Below are positions 41,201-49,200 of a stretch of DNA of 64,000 nucleotides, one piece after another. The DNA comes from Serinus canaria (Eukaryota > Chordata > Aves > Passeriformes > Fringillidae), in contig NC_066316.1 in NCBI RefSeq assembly GCF_022539315.1, positions 34,225,245-34,289,244 on the forward strand, written 5' to 3'. The translations under genes were made by a program, and so were the position numbers. The notes beneath the pieces were generated by a model. It searched no databases. It saw only the letters and a list, made by a program, of their open reading frames with translations, and was not told the origin of the DNA. Each line of letters begins with the position of its first letter. Positions within the stretch are counted from its first letter, which is position 1.

Positions 41201-43280
41201 TGAACCTTCTATTTTGTTTATTTTAGTAAGAATTTAGATTAAATTATGTGAATGTTCTTTGAAAGCAATTTAGCTAAATACAGTCAACACAAAAGACAAT
41301 ATCTGTATTTTGATGTTCTGTGTAATGACTATGGGTTTTTTCATAATCTATGCCTTTTAAGACACCTCTTGCATTAACCTGTGCATCATACCAATGCCTG
41401 GATTTCTAACCAGAAAATTCCTATACTTTTTTCCTCTGTGTGTATATATATCTATATATATGCATGCTATTTCAGAATTACTGAAGGCGAGGAAATTGGC
41501 TCTCCTATGAGTAGTCTAGCATTCTGGTTTTTCAGTAATAATTTCAATACATATATATCAGATAATAAGAGGTCGATTTTGTTTGTTTCAAACATATTGC
41601 CTGCAGTGTTTATTTACTTGTCCTGTGTGTTATGAAGAAAGTTTGACTTGGCAAAGAGGAGGAATGTGTGTGAATGAGGTGTTTTCACTCAGTTTTTGGT
41701 TTCATATTTTTGCCTGATGTGCCTAGCTAAAACCAAGTCCAAAAGCTGGACCTTATTTGGCATACATATGTTTTATGTAAGTCTCTGTCTTGGGTAGTTT
41801 GGAAAGTATTTTAGAGGAAAGTGCATAACATAAGGTGCTAGCTGAGAGTTGCCAGGATATGTATGTAAGAAGTATTTTGCAAATTAGATTGACTACATAT
41901 TTATTTCTTAGTAGCAGTCTTTCAAAGAACTTAGCAACTTACTTATACTGATGTGTGTGGGTTTTTTCTTAGCAGTCAGTTCTTCCTGTCAGATAAACAG
42001 AGTGATCAGCCATCCAACTCTTCCAATTAGTATCACTGCTCACGAAGACAGACACATCAAATTCTACGACAACAACACAGGTATGCATCTTTCCAGCAGG
42101 TCTTAGCCATAGCCATTGTGTAATATAAATTGTATTCCCAATTTTGTTATGATCAATATTATTCACACAAGTGTTGAGGGATGTCAAGAATTGGATAGCT
42201 TCTGAAGCAGAATTCTCTCATCACCAACAGAGTATAAAGATTGCCAGCTCACTTAAAGCTTTTTTGGCAAAGTGATAAGGAACTTGCATCTCTCTGTCCG
42301 TTGTTTTAGGATGCCCTATGGATGGGGTTTATAAATATTTAACATAAAAGGCACCTTTTTCAAAATCATCATGTTCTTATGTTTATGTTTCTTCTATTGA
42401 TTGTCTGTATTATTTTGCTCTTGAGAGCAGGAACCTGTGGCACTCCTTTAGTGCTTCCTAGACCTCTGCCACATTTGACCCATGAGTTCTTATTTTTAAC
42501 ATTAAATTATTGCTGTGATTATAATAAGCTGTGATAAAACAACTGTAATAAGCTGTGATGAAACAACTAACACTATCCCCTGTTCCCATGTAGTTTATAT
42601 TCATTGCTTCTAGTATGCTCAGCCCCTGCCTTCCTACCCATTCAAGATCTTGCCTAAGAACTCCATTAATACACTTAGGGGGCAGATATTTAAAATGCAT
42701 GGTGATTGCAGTGTCAGTGTGGGTTAAAGCAAAGGTCTCATAAACATTGGTGATCATGCTACTGTGGTTCTTGGGAACTGTGAACATTCAAATACTGACT
42801 TCTTCCATAATTTTAATGATTCAGTCATGGGAAAAGATCTCTTGTGTTTATATCAGCTGTGGTAGGGTCATAAGCAGTGAATACAGACAACAAAGTTAAC
42901 TGCAGAAAATAACCTAAATAAATCTTTTCTTTCAAAGGAAAACTGATCCACTCCATGGTAGCTCACTTAGATGCAGTTACAAGTTTAGCTGTTGATCCTA
43001 ATGGCTTGTATTTGATGTCTGGCAGTAAGTACATTCAGATTTCATTTTCTTTTTCTCATAATGGTGGCAGGCATGCAAATTGTAAAGAAAACTGTTTTCC
43101 CTTTCTTTAGGCCATGACTGCTCGATTCGCTTGTGGAATCTTGAAAGCAAGACCTGCATCCAAGAATTTACTGCCCATCGCAAAAAATTTGATGAGTCCA
43201 TTCATGATGTGGCTTTCCACCCATCCAAATGTTATATTGCCAGTGCAGGAGCAGATGCCCTGGCTAAAGTGTTTGTATGA
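2208..43280 (+). CDS. STRN: Striatin (3' 16 coding exons, start outside window)
   Basis: Striatin is a cytoplasmic scaffold and B'''-type regulatory subunit of PP2A. It organises STRIPAK complexes with GCKIII kinases, MOB4, STRIP1/2 and CCM3, and it binds calmodulin and caveolin. Sixteen exons join in frame to 666 residues plus a partial first codon: 2208–2281, 5343–5421, 7267–7431, 18748–18883, 20688–20823, 24513–24623, 27574–27717, 29867–30003, 34424–34599, 35534–35581, 36242–36363, 37190–37357, 39557–39697, 41973–42080, 42938–43024, 43111–43280. Seen in order: the end of the coiled coil (AKYHKLKYGTE), a basic calmodulin-binding segment (WKQGRQLLRQYL), acidic linkers, then WD40 repeats ending in GADALAKVFV. 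I chose STRN over STRN3 and STRN4 from diagnostic stretches such as DEGNETEIQPQQNSQL, PNRSKLQDMLANL and SKTCIQEFTAHRKKFDESIH, which follow human STRN as I remember it. The N-terminal ~115 residues are missing because they lie outside the window, not because the gene is broken. No frameshift or internal stop was seen. Confidence 0.96.
2282..5342. other. STRN: STRN intron 3
   Basis: Non-coding, AT-rich. It contains an imperfect tandem duplication at 5061–5139 (separate entry). I see no gene or recognisable transposon. Confidence 0.7.
5061..5139. repeat. Imperfect two-copy tandem duplication
   Basis: The blocks AGGAGTTAGG and ACTTGCTCT-ATAGAGTAGGA occur twice in succession. The copies are offset by 38 bases at the first block and about 45 at the second, because the second copy has a short insertion. 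It lies in STRN intron 3, about 200 bases before exon 4. Confidence 0.75.
5343..5421 (+). CDS. STRN: STRN exon 4: calmodulin-binding region, first half
   Basis: 79 bases; acceptor TTTTGCAG, donor ACA|GTAAGT. It encodes DEGNETEIQPQQNSQL followed by IWKQGRQLLR, completing a Gln codon with the next exon. The basic amphipathic stretch around WKQGRQLLR corresponds to the calmodulin-binding site mapped in rat striatin (about residues 149–166). Confidence 0.95.
5422..7266. other. STRN: STRN intron 4
   Basis: Non-coding. It holds a 48-base tandem duplication close to its 3' end (separate entry). Nothing else recognised. Confidence 0.7.
7108..7203. repeat. 48-bp tandem duplication, two copies
   Basis: Two adjacent 48-base units start TTGCTAAGC at 7108 and 7156. 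They differ at only a few positions (CTTAG versus CTAAG, and the last bases). The array ends about 60 bases before the acceptor of exon 5, so it sits around the expected branch-point zone. High identity suggests a recent duplication. Confidence 0.9.
7267..7431 (+). CDS. STRN: STRN exon 5: calmodulin-binding region end and linker
   Basis: 165 bases; acceptor CTTCAG, donor GG|GTAAGC. It encodes YLQEVGYTDTILDVKSKRVR, then ALLGLSSD and a variable Ser/Glu/Asn-rich linker ending ENAMIG. The start of the exon is nearly invariant in striatins and the end is the fast-evolving part, as expected for the family. Confidence 0.95.
7432..18747. other. STRN: STRN intron 5 (11.3 kb, the largest in the window)
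   Basis: Non-coding. It holds a GA-rich simple repeat at about 13228–13292 and many chance open frames, the longest about 130 codons on the minus strand at 15358–15747. None shows recognisable protein similarity. I saw no intact transposon, tRNA or nested gene. Older repeats may be present below my ability to recognise them. Confidence 0.6.
13228..13292. repeat. GA-rich simple repeat
   Basis: Two runs of GAGAGAGAG separated by a short mixed stretch, purine-rich on the plus strand, inside STRN intron 5. Confidence 0.75.
18748..18883 (+). CDS. STRN: STRN exon 6: acidic linker
   Basis: 136 bases; acceptor TGTTTAG, donor ACA|GTGAGT. It encodes KPELTDSASLLETFKFLENA, then AADFSDEEDEEDIEG and EKTIIDTAT. 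The acidic cluster is typical of the striatin linker between the calmodulin-binding region and the WD40 domain. The exon ends on a codon boundary. Confidence 0.94.
18884..20687. other. STRN: STRN intron 6
   Basis: AT-rich non-coding sequence with no recognised repeat or gene. The acceptor tract before 20688 is CCTTCAG. Confidence 0.7.
20688..20823 (+). CDS. STRN: STRN exon 7: linker with TEEALKEFDFLV motif
   Basis: 136 bases; acceptor CCTTCAG, donor G|GTAAGG. It encodes IVRKRVLSDSSEDRDTEEAL, then KEFDFLVTSDDGDGESRSSG and DGTDW. The EALKEFDFLVT core is shared by STRN and STRN3. Confidence 0.95.
20824..24512. other. STRN: STRN intron 7
   Basis: Non-coding. It contains a decayed CR1 LINE fragment in minus orientation (separate entry). 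Otherwise AT-rich with no gene recognised. Confidence 0.65.
22985..23390 (-). mobile_element. Decayed CR1 LINE fragment (reverse-transcriptase C-terminal region), antisense
   Basis: Read on the minus strand, this stretch keeps the order of the CR1 reverse-transcriptase tail: a DLG-I-L start near 23340, a PGLH remnant of the LGCI block near 23255, then pieces matching the usual 'SREV-P' and 'EY--Q' blocks down to about 23165. Stops and substitutions interrupt it throughout, so it is an old dead copy. CR1 is the dominant avian LINE. The edges are approximate. Confidence 0.6.
24513..24623 (+). CDS. STRN: STRN exon 8: EKEDQCLMPEAWNVDQGVI block
   Basis: 111 bases; acceptor TTGTTTAG, donor AGA|GTAAGT. 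It encodes KEDQCLMPEAWNVDQGVITK, then LKEQYKKERKGKKGVK, and ends with the first base of an Arg codon. This is a highly conserved, strongly basic block before the WD40 domain. In the usual transcript it joins 27574 to give R-PNRSKLQDM. Confidence 0.96.
24808..24840 (+). mobile_element. Possible decayed CR1 3' end
   Basis: GTTGGATTAGAT followed after a few bases by CTTCTTCCAACC resembles the CR1 3' motif 'GTTGGACTAGATGATCT…CCTTCCAACC'. The match is short and lacks the final octamer repeats, so it could be coincidence. Confidence 0.3.
26937..27023 (+). CDS. STRN: Candidate in-frame STRN cassette exon (exon 8a)
   Basis: An 87-base stretch lies between a good acceptor (pyrimidine tract TTTTCCCATTCTT, then ACTTACAACAG) and a near-consensus donor CACAG|GTAAGTG. 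Both ends have the same phase as the flanking exons (2 bases, 28 codons, 1 base), so inclusion keeps frame and adds 29 residues between KGKKGVKR and PNRSKLQ. The peptide starts KTTEDMFQPQSYIKQ and ends KMMEQST. It is Lys/Gln/Met-rich with one Cys and matches no domain I know. Human STRN as I remember it has no such insert. STRN3 is known to have longer and shorter isoforms that differ in this linker, which makes an optional exon here plausible. A chance open frame of 29 codons is not rare, so RNA evidence is decisive. Confidence 0.5.
27574..27717 (+). CDS. STRN: STRN exon 9: PNRSKLQDMLANL linker
   Basis: 144 bases; acceptor TGGTTAG, donor G|GTAAAT. It encodes PNRSKLQDMLANLRDVDDLP, then a Ser/Pro-rich stretch ending EHEINRTDE. 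The KLQDMLANLRDVD segment is STRN-specific; STRN3 has a different version. It ends with the first base of a Val codon. Confidence 0.95.
28090..28119. repeat. TA/CA microsatellite
   Basis: Alternating TATATGTATGTATAC followed by ACACACACA, in STRN intron 9. Confidence 0.8.
28467..28806 (+). mobile_element. CR1 LINE 3' fragment, sense orientation
   Basis: It follows the avian CR1 3' region closely: a CAGCCTTCCAGTACCTAAAG start, AGATTGGATGTTAGGAAGAA, CTGCCCATGGCAGGGGGCTGG, then GGTCCTTTCCAACCCAAACC and the terminal octamer-type repeats ATTCTATGATTCTGTGAT. The 5' truncation with an intact 3' end is the normal CR1 insertion pattern. It is less decayed than the other CR1 relics here. Confidence 0.93.
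29867..30003 (+). CDS. STRN: STRN exon 10: GKSFIMG block before WD40
   Basis: 137 bases; acceptor TTTCTTGCAG, donor GAT|GTAAGT. It encodes EALTFPPSSGKSFIMGTDEA, then LENELGLGELAGLTVANEAD and SLTYD. The sequence is almost identical to mammalian STRN as I recall it. The exon ends on a codon boundary. Confidence 0.96.
30290..30715 (+). mobile_element. Old CR1 LINE fragment, sense orientation
   Basis: Despite decay it keeps a CR1 order: GAGCCAAGCTTCTCTGTAGTG, GGCAGGAGAAAACAGCAAACTG, then GAAACAGCTTGCTCAGAGAAAC and GAGATATTTAAAACTTGGATGGG. These match the known 'gagccaa…ttctc', 'ggttgcccagaga' and 'ggagatattcaaaac' landmarks of bird CR1 families. Typical 3' terminal repeats are missing, so the 3' end is lost or diverged. 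Confidence 0.72.
32600..33350. other. GC-rich intronic block of unknown origin
   Basis: The base composition rises sharply compared with the surrounding AT-rich intron, and several overlapping open frames appear on both strands (up to about 129 codons on the minus strand at 32681–33070). Their predicted peptides show no family I recognise. No conserved splice boundaries, terminal repeats or target duplications were seen. It may be an old mobile element, a conserved regulatory block or a lost gene fragment. Confidence 0.35.
34424..34599 (+). CDS. STRN: STRN exon 11: WD40 repeat 1
   Basis: 176 bases; acceptor TTATTAG, donor AA|GTAAGA. It encodes IANNKDALRKTWNPKFTLRS, then HFDGIRGLAFHPVEPVLITA and SEDHTLKMWNLQKTAPAK. 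The His…SEDHTLKMWNL pattern is a clear WD repeat and begins the C-terminal propeller that binds STRIPAK partners. Confidence 0.97.
34600..35533. other. STRN: STRN intron 11
   Basis: Non-coding with a TA/TG-rich microsatellite at about 34911–34986. Nothing else recognised. Confidence 0.7.
34911..34986. repeat. TATA/TGCA alternating microsatellite
   Basis: Runs such as TATATATATATGCATATG and GTATGTATACACATACATG, purine–pyrimidine alternating, in STRN intron 11. Confidence 0.8.
35534..35581 (+). CDS. STRN: STRN exon 12: 48-base exon, start of WD repeat 2
   Basis: Acceptor CATTTAG, donor AA|GTAAGT. It encodes SASLDVEPIYTFRAH, and the last two bases AA join the T of the next exon to give Asn. 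Mammalian STRN as I recall it has Lys at this junction (HKGPVL); here it reads HNGPVL. Confidence 0.95.
35582..36241. other. STRN: STRN intron 12
   Basis: Non-coding, AT-rich; acceptor CTTTCTTCCAG. An open frame running from 36162 into exon 13 is intron read-through and not an alternative start that I can support. Confidence 0.75.
36242..36363 (+). CDS. STRN: STRN exon 13: WD40 repeat 2
   Basis: 122 bases; acceptor TCTTCCAG, donor ATG|GTACGT. It encodes GPVLCVVMSSNGEQCYSGGT, then DGLIHGWNTTNPNIDPYDSY. Strong match to STRN WD repeat 2. Confidence 0.97.
36364..37189. other. STRN: STRN intron 13
   Basis: Non-coding, AT-rich. No repeat or gene recognised; acceptor TGTTCACAG. Confidence 0.75.
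37190..37357 (+). CDS. STRN: STRN exon 14: WD40 repeat 3
   Basis: 168 bases; acceptor TTCACAG, donor AAG|GTACAG. It encodes DPSVLRGAFVGHTDAVWGLV, then YSGAHQRLLSCSADGTIRLW and KATEIAPALNIFNDNQ. The classic GHTDAVW…SADGTIRLW repeat is intact. Confidence 0.97.
37358..39556. other. STRN: STRN intron 14
   Basis: Non-coding. It contains a perfect 18-base palindrome next to a 21-base T run (38347–38384, separate entry). Otherwise nothing recognised. Confidence 0.7.
38347..38384. repeat. 18-bp perfect palindrome followed by T21
   Basis: AGCCCTAATATTAGGGCT at 38347–38364 is its own reverse complement. Its last T opens a run of 21 Ts. It could be a chance palindrome beside the A tail of an old retroposed copy on the minus strand. 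A hairpin-terminator role has no support here. Confidence 0.8.
39557..39697 (+). CDS. STRN: STRN exon 15: degenerate WD40 repeat
   Basis: 141 bases; acceptor TTTTCTAG, donor CTA|GTATGT. It encodes MGIPSSVDLVSSDPSLMVAS, then FNSGHTSIFNMETRQRILTL and ESSMDT. This blade lacks the WD dipeptide, as in mammalian striatin. It ends with the first base of a codon completed by exon 16. Confidence 0.96.
39698..41972. other. STRN: STRN intron 15
   Basis: Non-coding, AT-rich, with a short TA/TG microsatellite near 41440–41463. It ends in the tandem acceptor TTCTTAGCAG. Confidence 0.7.
41973..42080 (+). CDS. STRN: STRN exon 16: WD40 repeat with a NAGNAG acceptor
   Basis: 108 bases from the first acceptor (TTCTTAG|CAG); donor ACAG|GTATGC. 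It encodes TVSSSCQINRVISHPTLPIS, then ITAHEDRHIKFYDNNT. I chose the upstream AG because it gives the same length as human STRN (DTTANSSCQ) as I recall it. Use of the second AG (41976) would remove three bases, giving DTISSSCQ in place of DTTVSSSCQ. Confidence 0.95.
42081..42937. other. STRN: STRN intron 16
   Basis: Non-coding. It holds a 24-base tandem duplication at 42523–42570. The acceptor is TTTCAAAG, a weaker AAG type. Confidence 0.75.
42523..42570. repeat. 24-bp tandem duplication
   Basis: AATAAGCTGTGATAAAACAA at 42523 and AATAAGCTGTGATGAAACAA at 42547 are adjacent copies with a single mismatch in these 20 bases; the last unit bases differ too. It lies inside STRN intron 16. Confidence 0.85.
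42938..43024 (+). CDS. STRN: STRN exon 17: WD40 repeat 6, first part
   Basis: 87 bases; acceptor TTCAAAG, donor GCA|GTAAGT. It encodes KLIHSMVAHLDAVTSLAVDP, then NGLYLMSG, finishing with the first base of a Ser codon. Nearly identical to mammalian STRN as I recall it. Confidence 0.97.
43111..43280 (+). CDS. STRN: STRN exon 18: last WD40 repeats and stop
   Basis: 170 coding bases; acceptor TTTCTTTAG after an 86-base intron. It encodes HDCSIRLWNLESKTCIQEFT, then AHRKKFDESIHDVAFHPSKC and YIASAGADALAKVFV, followed by TGA at 43278–43280. The SKTCIQEFTAHRKKF stretch fits STRN; STRN3 has a different version. Confidence 0.98.
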
Positions 43281-46200
43281 CAGAGTGCTTCCCTTTCAAC
43301 TTTAGCTTTGTATATATTTAACCAGCTGCACAAAAGAGAAGAGGAGGGCACAAGTTGTTTTATCTTGCCCTATAATTCAGAGAATGTTTGTAAGTGTGTA
43401 GTTTTGCAGGGTGCTGTTTTCTAAATTGACGTTTGTTCTGGTTTCTGTGAGCTCAGCTGGTGCTGAGAGCTTGGAATCTCTCAGTTTCAAATAGTTAAAA
43501 AAAAAAAAAAGGCTTTTATTTAGAGGGTGTGAATTTTCGTCCAGGCAGGCCTTGGGTGAAACTAGGTCTACGTATTCTCTATTAATAAAATGGAGTACTG
43601 GAAAGAAGGGGTCTAATTGCATCAGGGAGTAGGAAAAGAGGGAAACTTCCTAGGATGCTTCTCATTGAAGAATCTTAATGTACTCAAATCACCTGGAAAA
43701 AGTGATTCAAAGTCAGTTCACATGCTCTTTACTGTATCATGTGAGAGGCACTTTGTCATCCCTTTGGTGTATGAATAAAGTAGATCTTGTTCAGAGCAGT
43801 AGCAGATAGTTAATCTCAGCCACCTGGCTGCTAGCCTAAGATAAATGCAATTAAAGGAAGGCAAATTACTAACGTACATTAAAATTCAGTAAAGTTTCTG
43901 TTACATCTTCTGTGTTTCTCAGTAAATATTTTGTTTGCAAAAAAATTTATATAATTTTTTTGAGACCGTATTAGCGTGTGGCAAGAAACTGAGCCTTTAG
44001 TCTAAATCCCAATTAACAGCAGACTGACACGGTCTGTGTATACTGTAGTAGCAAATTTAACTTATTCAGATTTTAATGCTGTTTATTCTTGGAGATCTGG
44101 CACAAGAAATTATCCCAAAGCTTTCTGAAGAAGCTGTCTTACAATTTTAGCTATCAAACATTTGTCTCCTCTTTCTGTTCCTGCTAAAAAGGTATCATTC
44201 TGGGCATTACAGATAACAGTGGAATTCTTTTCTTGGAGATTAAATCTGATGCTTTGTATGAGTCCTTTTAGTGGAATAGGTGGAAACTGTACAAAGCTCC
44301 ATCAGTTTGAGAGATTCTGCTACTGCTAGAATATTTCCCAGCTGCACCATTTGAGGGACTTTTTACCTTGTCCACTTCACTGGGTGTATGTGCCATTGAT
44401 TGGGTTACCTGAAGAATGAGTGCTTCTCTTAATTACTCAACAGATGTGCTTTCTTTATCTATTCAGAGCTTCTCTGTTGATTTGACAAATAACTTTTAAT
44501 CCAATCTGTTAGTCTTTTTATCCCTTCTTAAAGGAAGGTGAGTAGGTTCTTTTCTGTTATGTGTCATCATCAGAATTATTACTATTCATAAGCACGAAGT
44601 TGGTGTTTTTCTCTGATGGGAATGGAAAGCAGAATTTCTGCTGGAGTTGATTTCTGGTGCTGATATAAGTAGGAAAGAACCCAGTGCAACTCTTCATATA
44701 CACCAGCCTGAGGTTAAGACTGGAAACTGATAAATAAATCCTTACATTTAAACTGACACTTCGTAAGCAGGAGTCATTGATCGATATCAACATGAGGTTT
44801 GACTATGTTGTTTTTTAGAGTGCCATTTGGGGATGGGACCACATTTGAAGTTGATCTCAGAGTTTAAAGCAAATATATTATTTAGAATAAAAGGTTGACC
44901 TGTGCTGTTTGAGCCTGCTACATATTATATGTACTGCTAAAATATTCTGGAATACCTTTTATTGCTCAGAATATTCACATATGTCAGTTCATGATATTGA
45001 TATGCAATATATTTCCTTAGATAAGATTAGAACTTTTACCATGAAACAGATGACAACAATAATAATACAGATTATTTAGTTTTTATAAAATGTTTTGGTT
45101 ATGATGAAAAGGAGGAAACTTGGCTGCAAAACTGAGCATTCAACTTTGTGAGAGTTTTGCGTACTTGACTCATATTCTTTCACTGTCATTATTTTATTTC
45201 TTTTTGAAGAGAAAATTACAAAAATTTATTTGAAAAATTCTAAAAGTTATGTATATTATATATGTGTATATATATTGTAAACATGTATTAAATGTGTCTA
45301 GTAAGGGAAGACTCCATGGGTGCATTTTAATGTTTTAGTATTAAGAGTTCTCTTGAGTTTGTGTATACAAAGGATAATGGTGTGAGTATGAAATGAATGT
45401 TGTGGTTTTGCTTACACAATACAATATGTAGTCACAGTTGTTTAAATTGCTGTACATAAAAACTAATAGGCCAGCATGCTTGTTTATAAAGACTGTCATT
45501 CTGATTACAATTGGAATGTAAGAAGTGGCTGTTCAAATGTGAATTGAAAGATGTTTCCTTCTCACTATTGAGCTCTTGCTCAAACTGAAAAGTGATTTTT
45601 TAAAAAGCTGGCAATAGCTAGAGGATGAGGTGCCTTTAAAAAACAAAACAAAACAAATGTAGCCTTATGAAGAGGTTGTGGAATATATATATTTTTGTGC
45701 TTGTCTTCATAATTGATGTCAATGTCTTTTTACTGTACTTGCTCACATACTTGTAGGACTGCAGGGTATTGTGCATGAGCCTGTCAGATCTTCTGAGCAT
45801 CATCATAGGAGATAAGGTTGAAAACATTATTTAGGTTATCTAGGCCATCTGCTTGCTAAAGCGGGGTTGTAGACTTGTGCATTCTAATATTGTCTTGGCC
45901 AGTGAGATTTTATTTGTTCTAAAACAATTAGGCTTCCTTTTAAAGATAATTTCAATGATTACATCTCACTGGCAGGAGGATTTATGTAACACTTAGTAGC
46001 TCTTTTTTGTAACTTCATGCCAGTATTCCAAGCAATCTTTTGTGCCATTTTACATATTCTTCATAGTCTTCGTAACTTGGAACCTCCATGCACACCCTGG
46101 TTCCATCTGTATATTTTCATTCCTTTCTACTTTCTTCTAGTCTGCTTTTTTTGCTCAACATTTTCTTGTTTTCATCCTTTAAGCTCAATTCTCCAGATAT

Positions 46201-49200
46201 TGGTGTCCATACCACCATTCCACATGCATGATTTGTTGGACTAGTCTGAGAGTCATCTCTCAAGTGTGGCTGTTATTTAGTTGGGTTTATCCTCTCTAAC
46301 ATGATGCTTTTGTGTAGGAAGACCAAGCTTTTGATATCTGACAAACTTAAATCATATTTCTTTATTTATGACAACTCCTTTAAATAACATTTGAGCATTG
46401 CTGCTTTTCAAGTTTCATCTTCACTTTTAGTGTGTTATAATTCTTTTGCAGCTAGAGACTTAATTCCTGTTTCATGATTATCCTGGATCTTACAAGTTTT
46501 GAACTTCTGACCTCTGAGGGCACTAAATTATTTTTATTTGTTCCCCTTTTCTGTGCAGTTTTTCCTGGTTCAGTGTAATTAGTAACTTTCATTAGTGTGA
46601 TACATATATCCAAAGTGTAAACAAAACTGGACCCAAGGCTTATTCTTGGAAAAAAACATTTTTCTGCAATATCCATATATAGCATTTTACCATTACTACT
46701 TTTCCCATATCTAATTTACATGGTAATTTTTTAATGGTTAGCTCATATAATTTTTTGTGTATGTTAGCCTGTGCTAATGATTTTGGTTTTACTAACTAAT
46801 TTAATGGGAGAATTTTCAGTCCTTCTATATGTTGAAAGTTGGTCCACTAGTTTAAATACTCTCACTTTTACTCTAATTTACTTCACTGGGCTGCTTGCTT
46901 TCACATATTGATTCAGTTTCCAAAACACTTGAACAGAATTATTTGGAGTAACTTGGAAGAACTTCTAGATATATTGTGTCACTCTTACAAAATCCTAGTG
47001 TCTGCATTTATTTTTGGGCCTCAGAGAGAAAACTTCCGCATAAAAGATTCGCTACTTTCATCTCATCCATCTTTATTTTGATAATATACATTCTTTAGCA
47101 AGAAGCCTGGAGAACTATATGCCATGTACTGTAGCCTATTTTTTTAGGACATGTATTTTCAAATAACATCATTTTAAAGCAGTCCCATGTAATTTGGTTG
47201 AGTAAGTGTGGTGTTCACCATACAGCTTTGTGATTAGCTCATACAACACTGTTTTTCACTTGTGAATTTAAAGTAACCAGAGATTTGTTCTTTTGAATAA
47301 ATGTGTGAGAGATAAAGGACTTAGTTACACTACCTTTTCAGTACATTTGTTGGATCACAGATGTGTTGCCTTTCTCTGCCTCCTTAGGTTTCAACAGTGT
47401 AATTTTGGGGAGCATCAATTTCTGTAAACTCATGTGTTCTTTGAGCAGCGTTTGATGGGCAGAAGTGTGAAAACAAACAATTGAAAAGCAGGCATAACTA
47501 TCAGATAATCATATCTTGGTTTTCCTAATGCCTTTCAACTATTTGGAAACATTTGCAGGCTTGACAGTGACTTTGACAGTGTGTTTGCAGTCTGTCCCAG
47601 GTATCCAAGAGCCTGCTTGGTGCCTGTGTGAAATACCTAGTCAACCTGAGATGCATTATGGAAGAAAATGCAGCCATTGTGGTTGTCCTGTGCTGAAATT
47701 TGTGGCTGTTTAGTGGAAGCTGGTTTGGACTACACTGTGAGAAATGAAGAAATCAGAATACAATAGTTAACCTCTTCCATGTGGTAAATTGATTTGTATA
47801 ACATGTGGCAATCTTTGACATGGCAATATGAGTTTTCTTGGGCAGCTGCTGTTCATGAACATCGTAGAGATGCTTAGCATAGTTGTTACTATTGAATGAC
47901 TGAGAGGATGAAAAGATTTCCTTGAAAAAAATGCTCAGATGTTTCAGGAAGCTCCTTTTTTTCCATAAGGACATGAAGGAGTTGGGAATATTTTATGTGA
48001 ATCTGATAACGTTTAGTTGAAGAGAGTTACAATCAGTGCACAGTCTTGACTCTTTCATCATCAGTGTCTGTAAGCTTAGAGACAGAGGTATGGAAATGAT
48101 TTTCCTGTAAACTCCCACTGAAAGCCTCTGCCACGTTCCTACTGAGCAGCAGAGAAACTGATGGACAGCAGTGTTGCTCCATCCAGTTACGTCAGGGGTG
48201 TTTTAGAAAAAATAACCCCTATTGTAAAATGTAGTGTTAAATACAGCAGAGCAAATGAGCAAACTCTTGGGGAGGCTGGAGAAGGACTAGGATGACTCTT
48301 GTGTAAATAGTCCTTGTTCAGGCAAACACTCTGGTTTAGCTGGTGGGAATGTTCCTAGGAGGGAGGATGATTGGAAATGTGACCTTTAAAAAAATGTGCC
48401 TGTGCTAATGAACATACCCGTGCAGGTTATCTATCTTTTGGTATGTGCTTTTTATCTTTCCATTTAAATTTCCCTTTAGAATACATTTTCTGGGAATTTT
48501 AAAATCCCATCTATAGTGAGCACTTACTGCAGTATAAATGTCATTAAGAACTTCTGATTTTTCTCTTGGAGTGGTTTTTTGAAGGGTGGTTGAAGCTTCA
48601 GCTTCAGCCCAGCCCTCTGTCCACCAGAAGACTGATTTGTACCTCCTTACATCTAGTTTATTTAATTTTGCTGTGTTATCTCTTAGACTGCCTTCTGAGT
48701 TGATTTTGCTGCTCTGTAGTCAGTTGTGAAAGCTTATGAATTACTGTATCATTTAAGATATTTTTGAGAATGTGGATTCCACTAGAGAAGGCATAAATCC
48801 AGTTGAATAATATAATTTGTGGAGCTCATCTGGTTTGTTATCAGGAGAGACTAGTCGCTAGACTACAAAATCCAAACTATGGCTGAGCTAAAAAGGCATT
48901 TAACAATATTATATTCTTAGCCCAACTTCTTCTTGCCTAAGTGTAGATTGTAGTACTGTGTGTCAGACTACTTTTGCCCTGCTTATGCTGCCAAGCCATG
49001 CTGTGATCCTGGGAGGTCACACCAGTGTTTAAACCATACCCCGTGTATGTGTTTCTAAGCTGTTCAAAGCCTTGTATTGACATGGTCCTCCGGGCCAGTC
49101 TTCTTTGGTTCCCTTAAGTTTGAATTGCAGGCTCCCAAAATTACTTCCTGGCTATTTTGAGTAACCCTTGGTCCTCACACCAGAGTATTAGACTGTGGTG

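Noticed and set aside
2208..43280. Naming the plus-strand gene STRN3
   Set aside because: The linker (PNRSKLQDMLANL), the region DEGNETEIQPQQNSQL and the C-terminal SKTCIQEFTAHRKKF follow STRN, not STRN3, and the neighbour is VIT.
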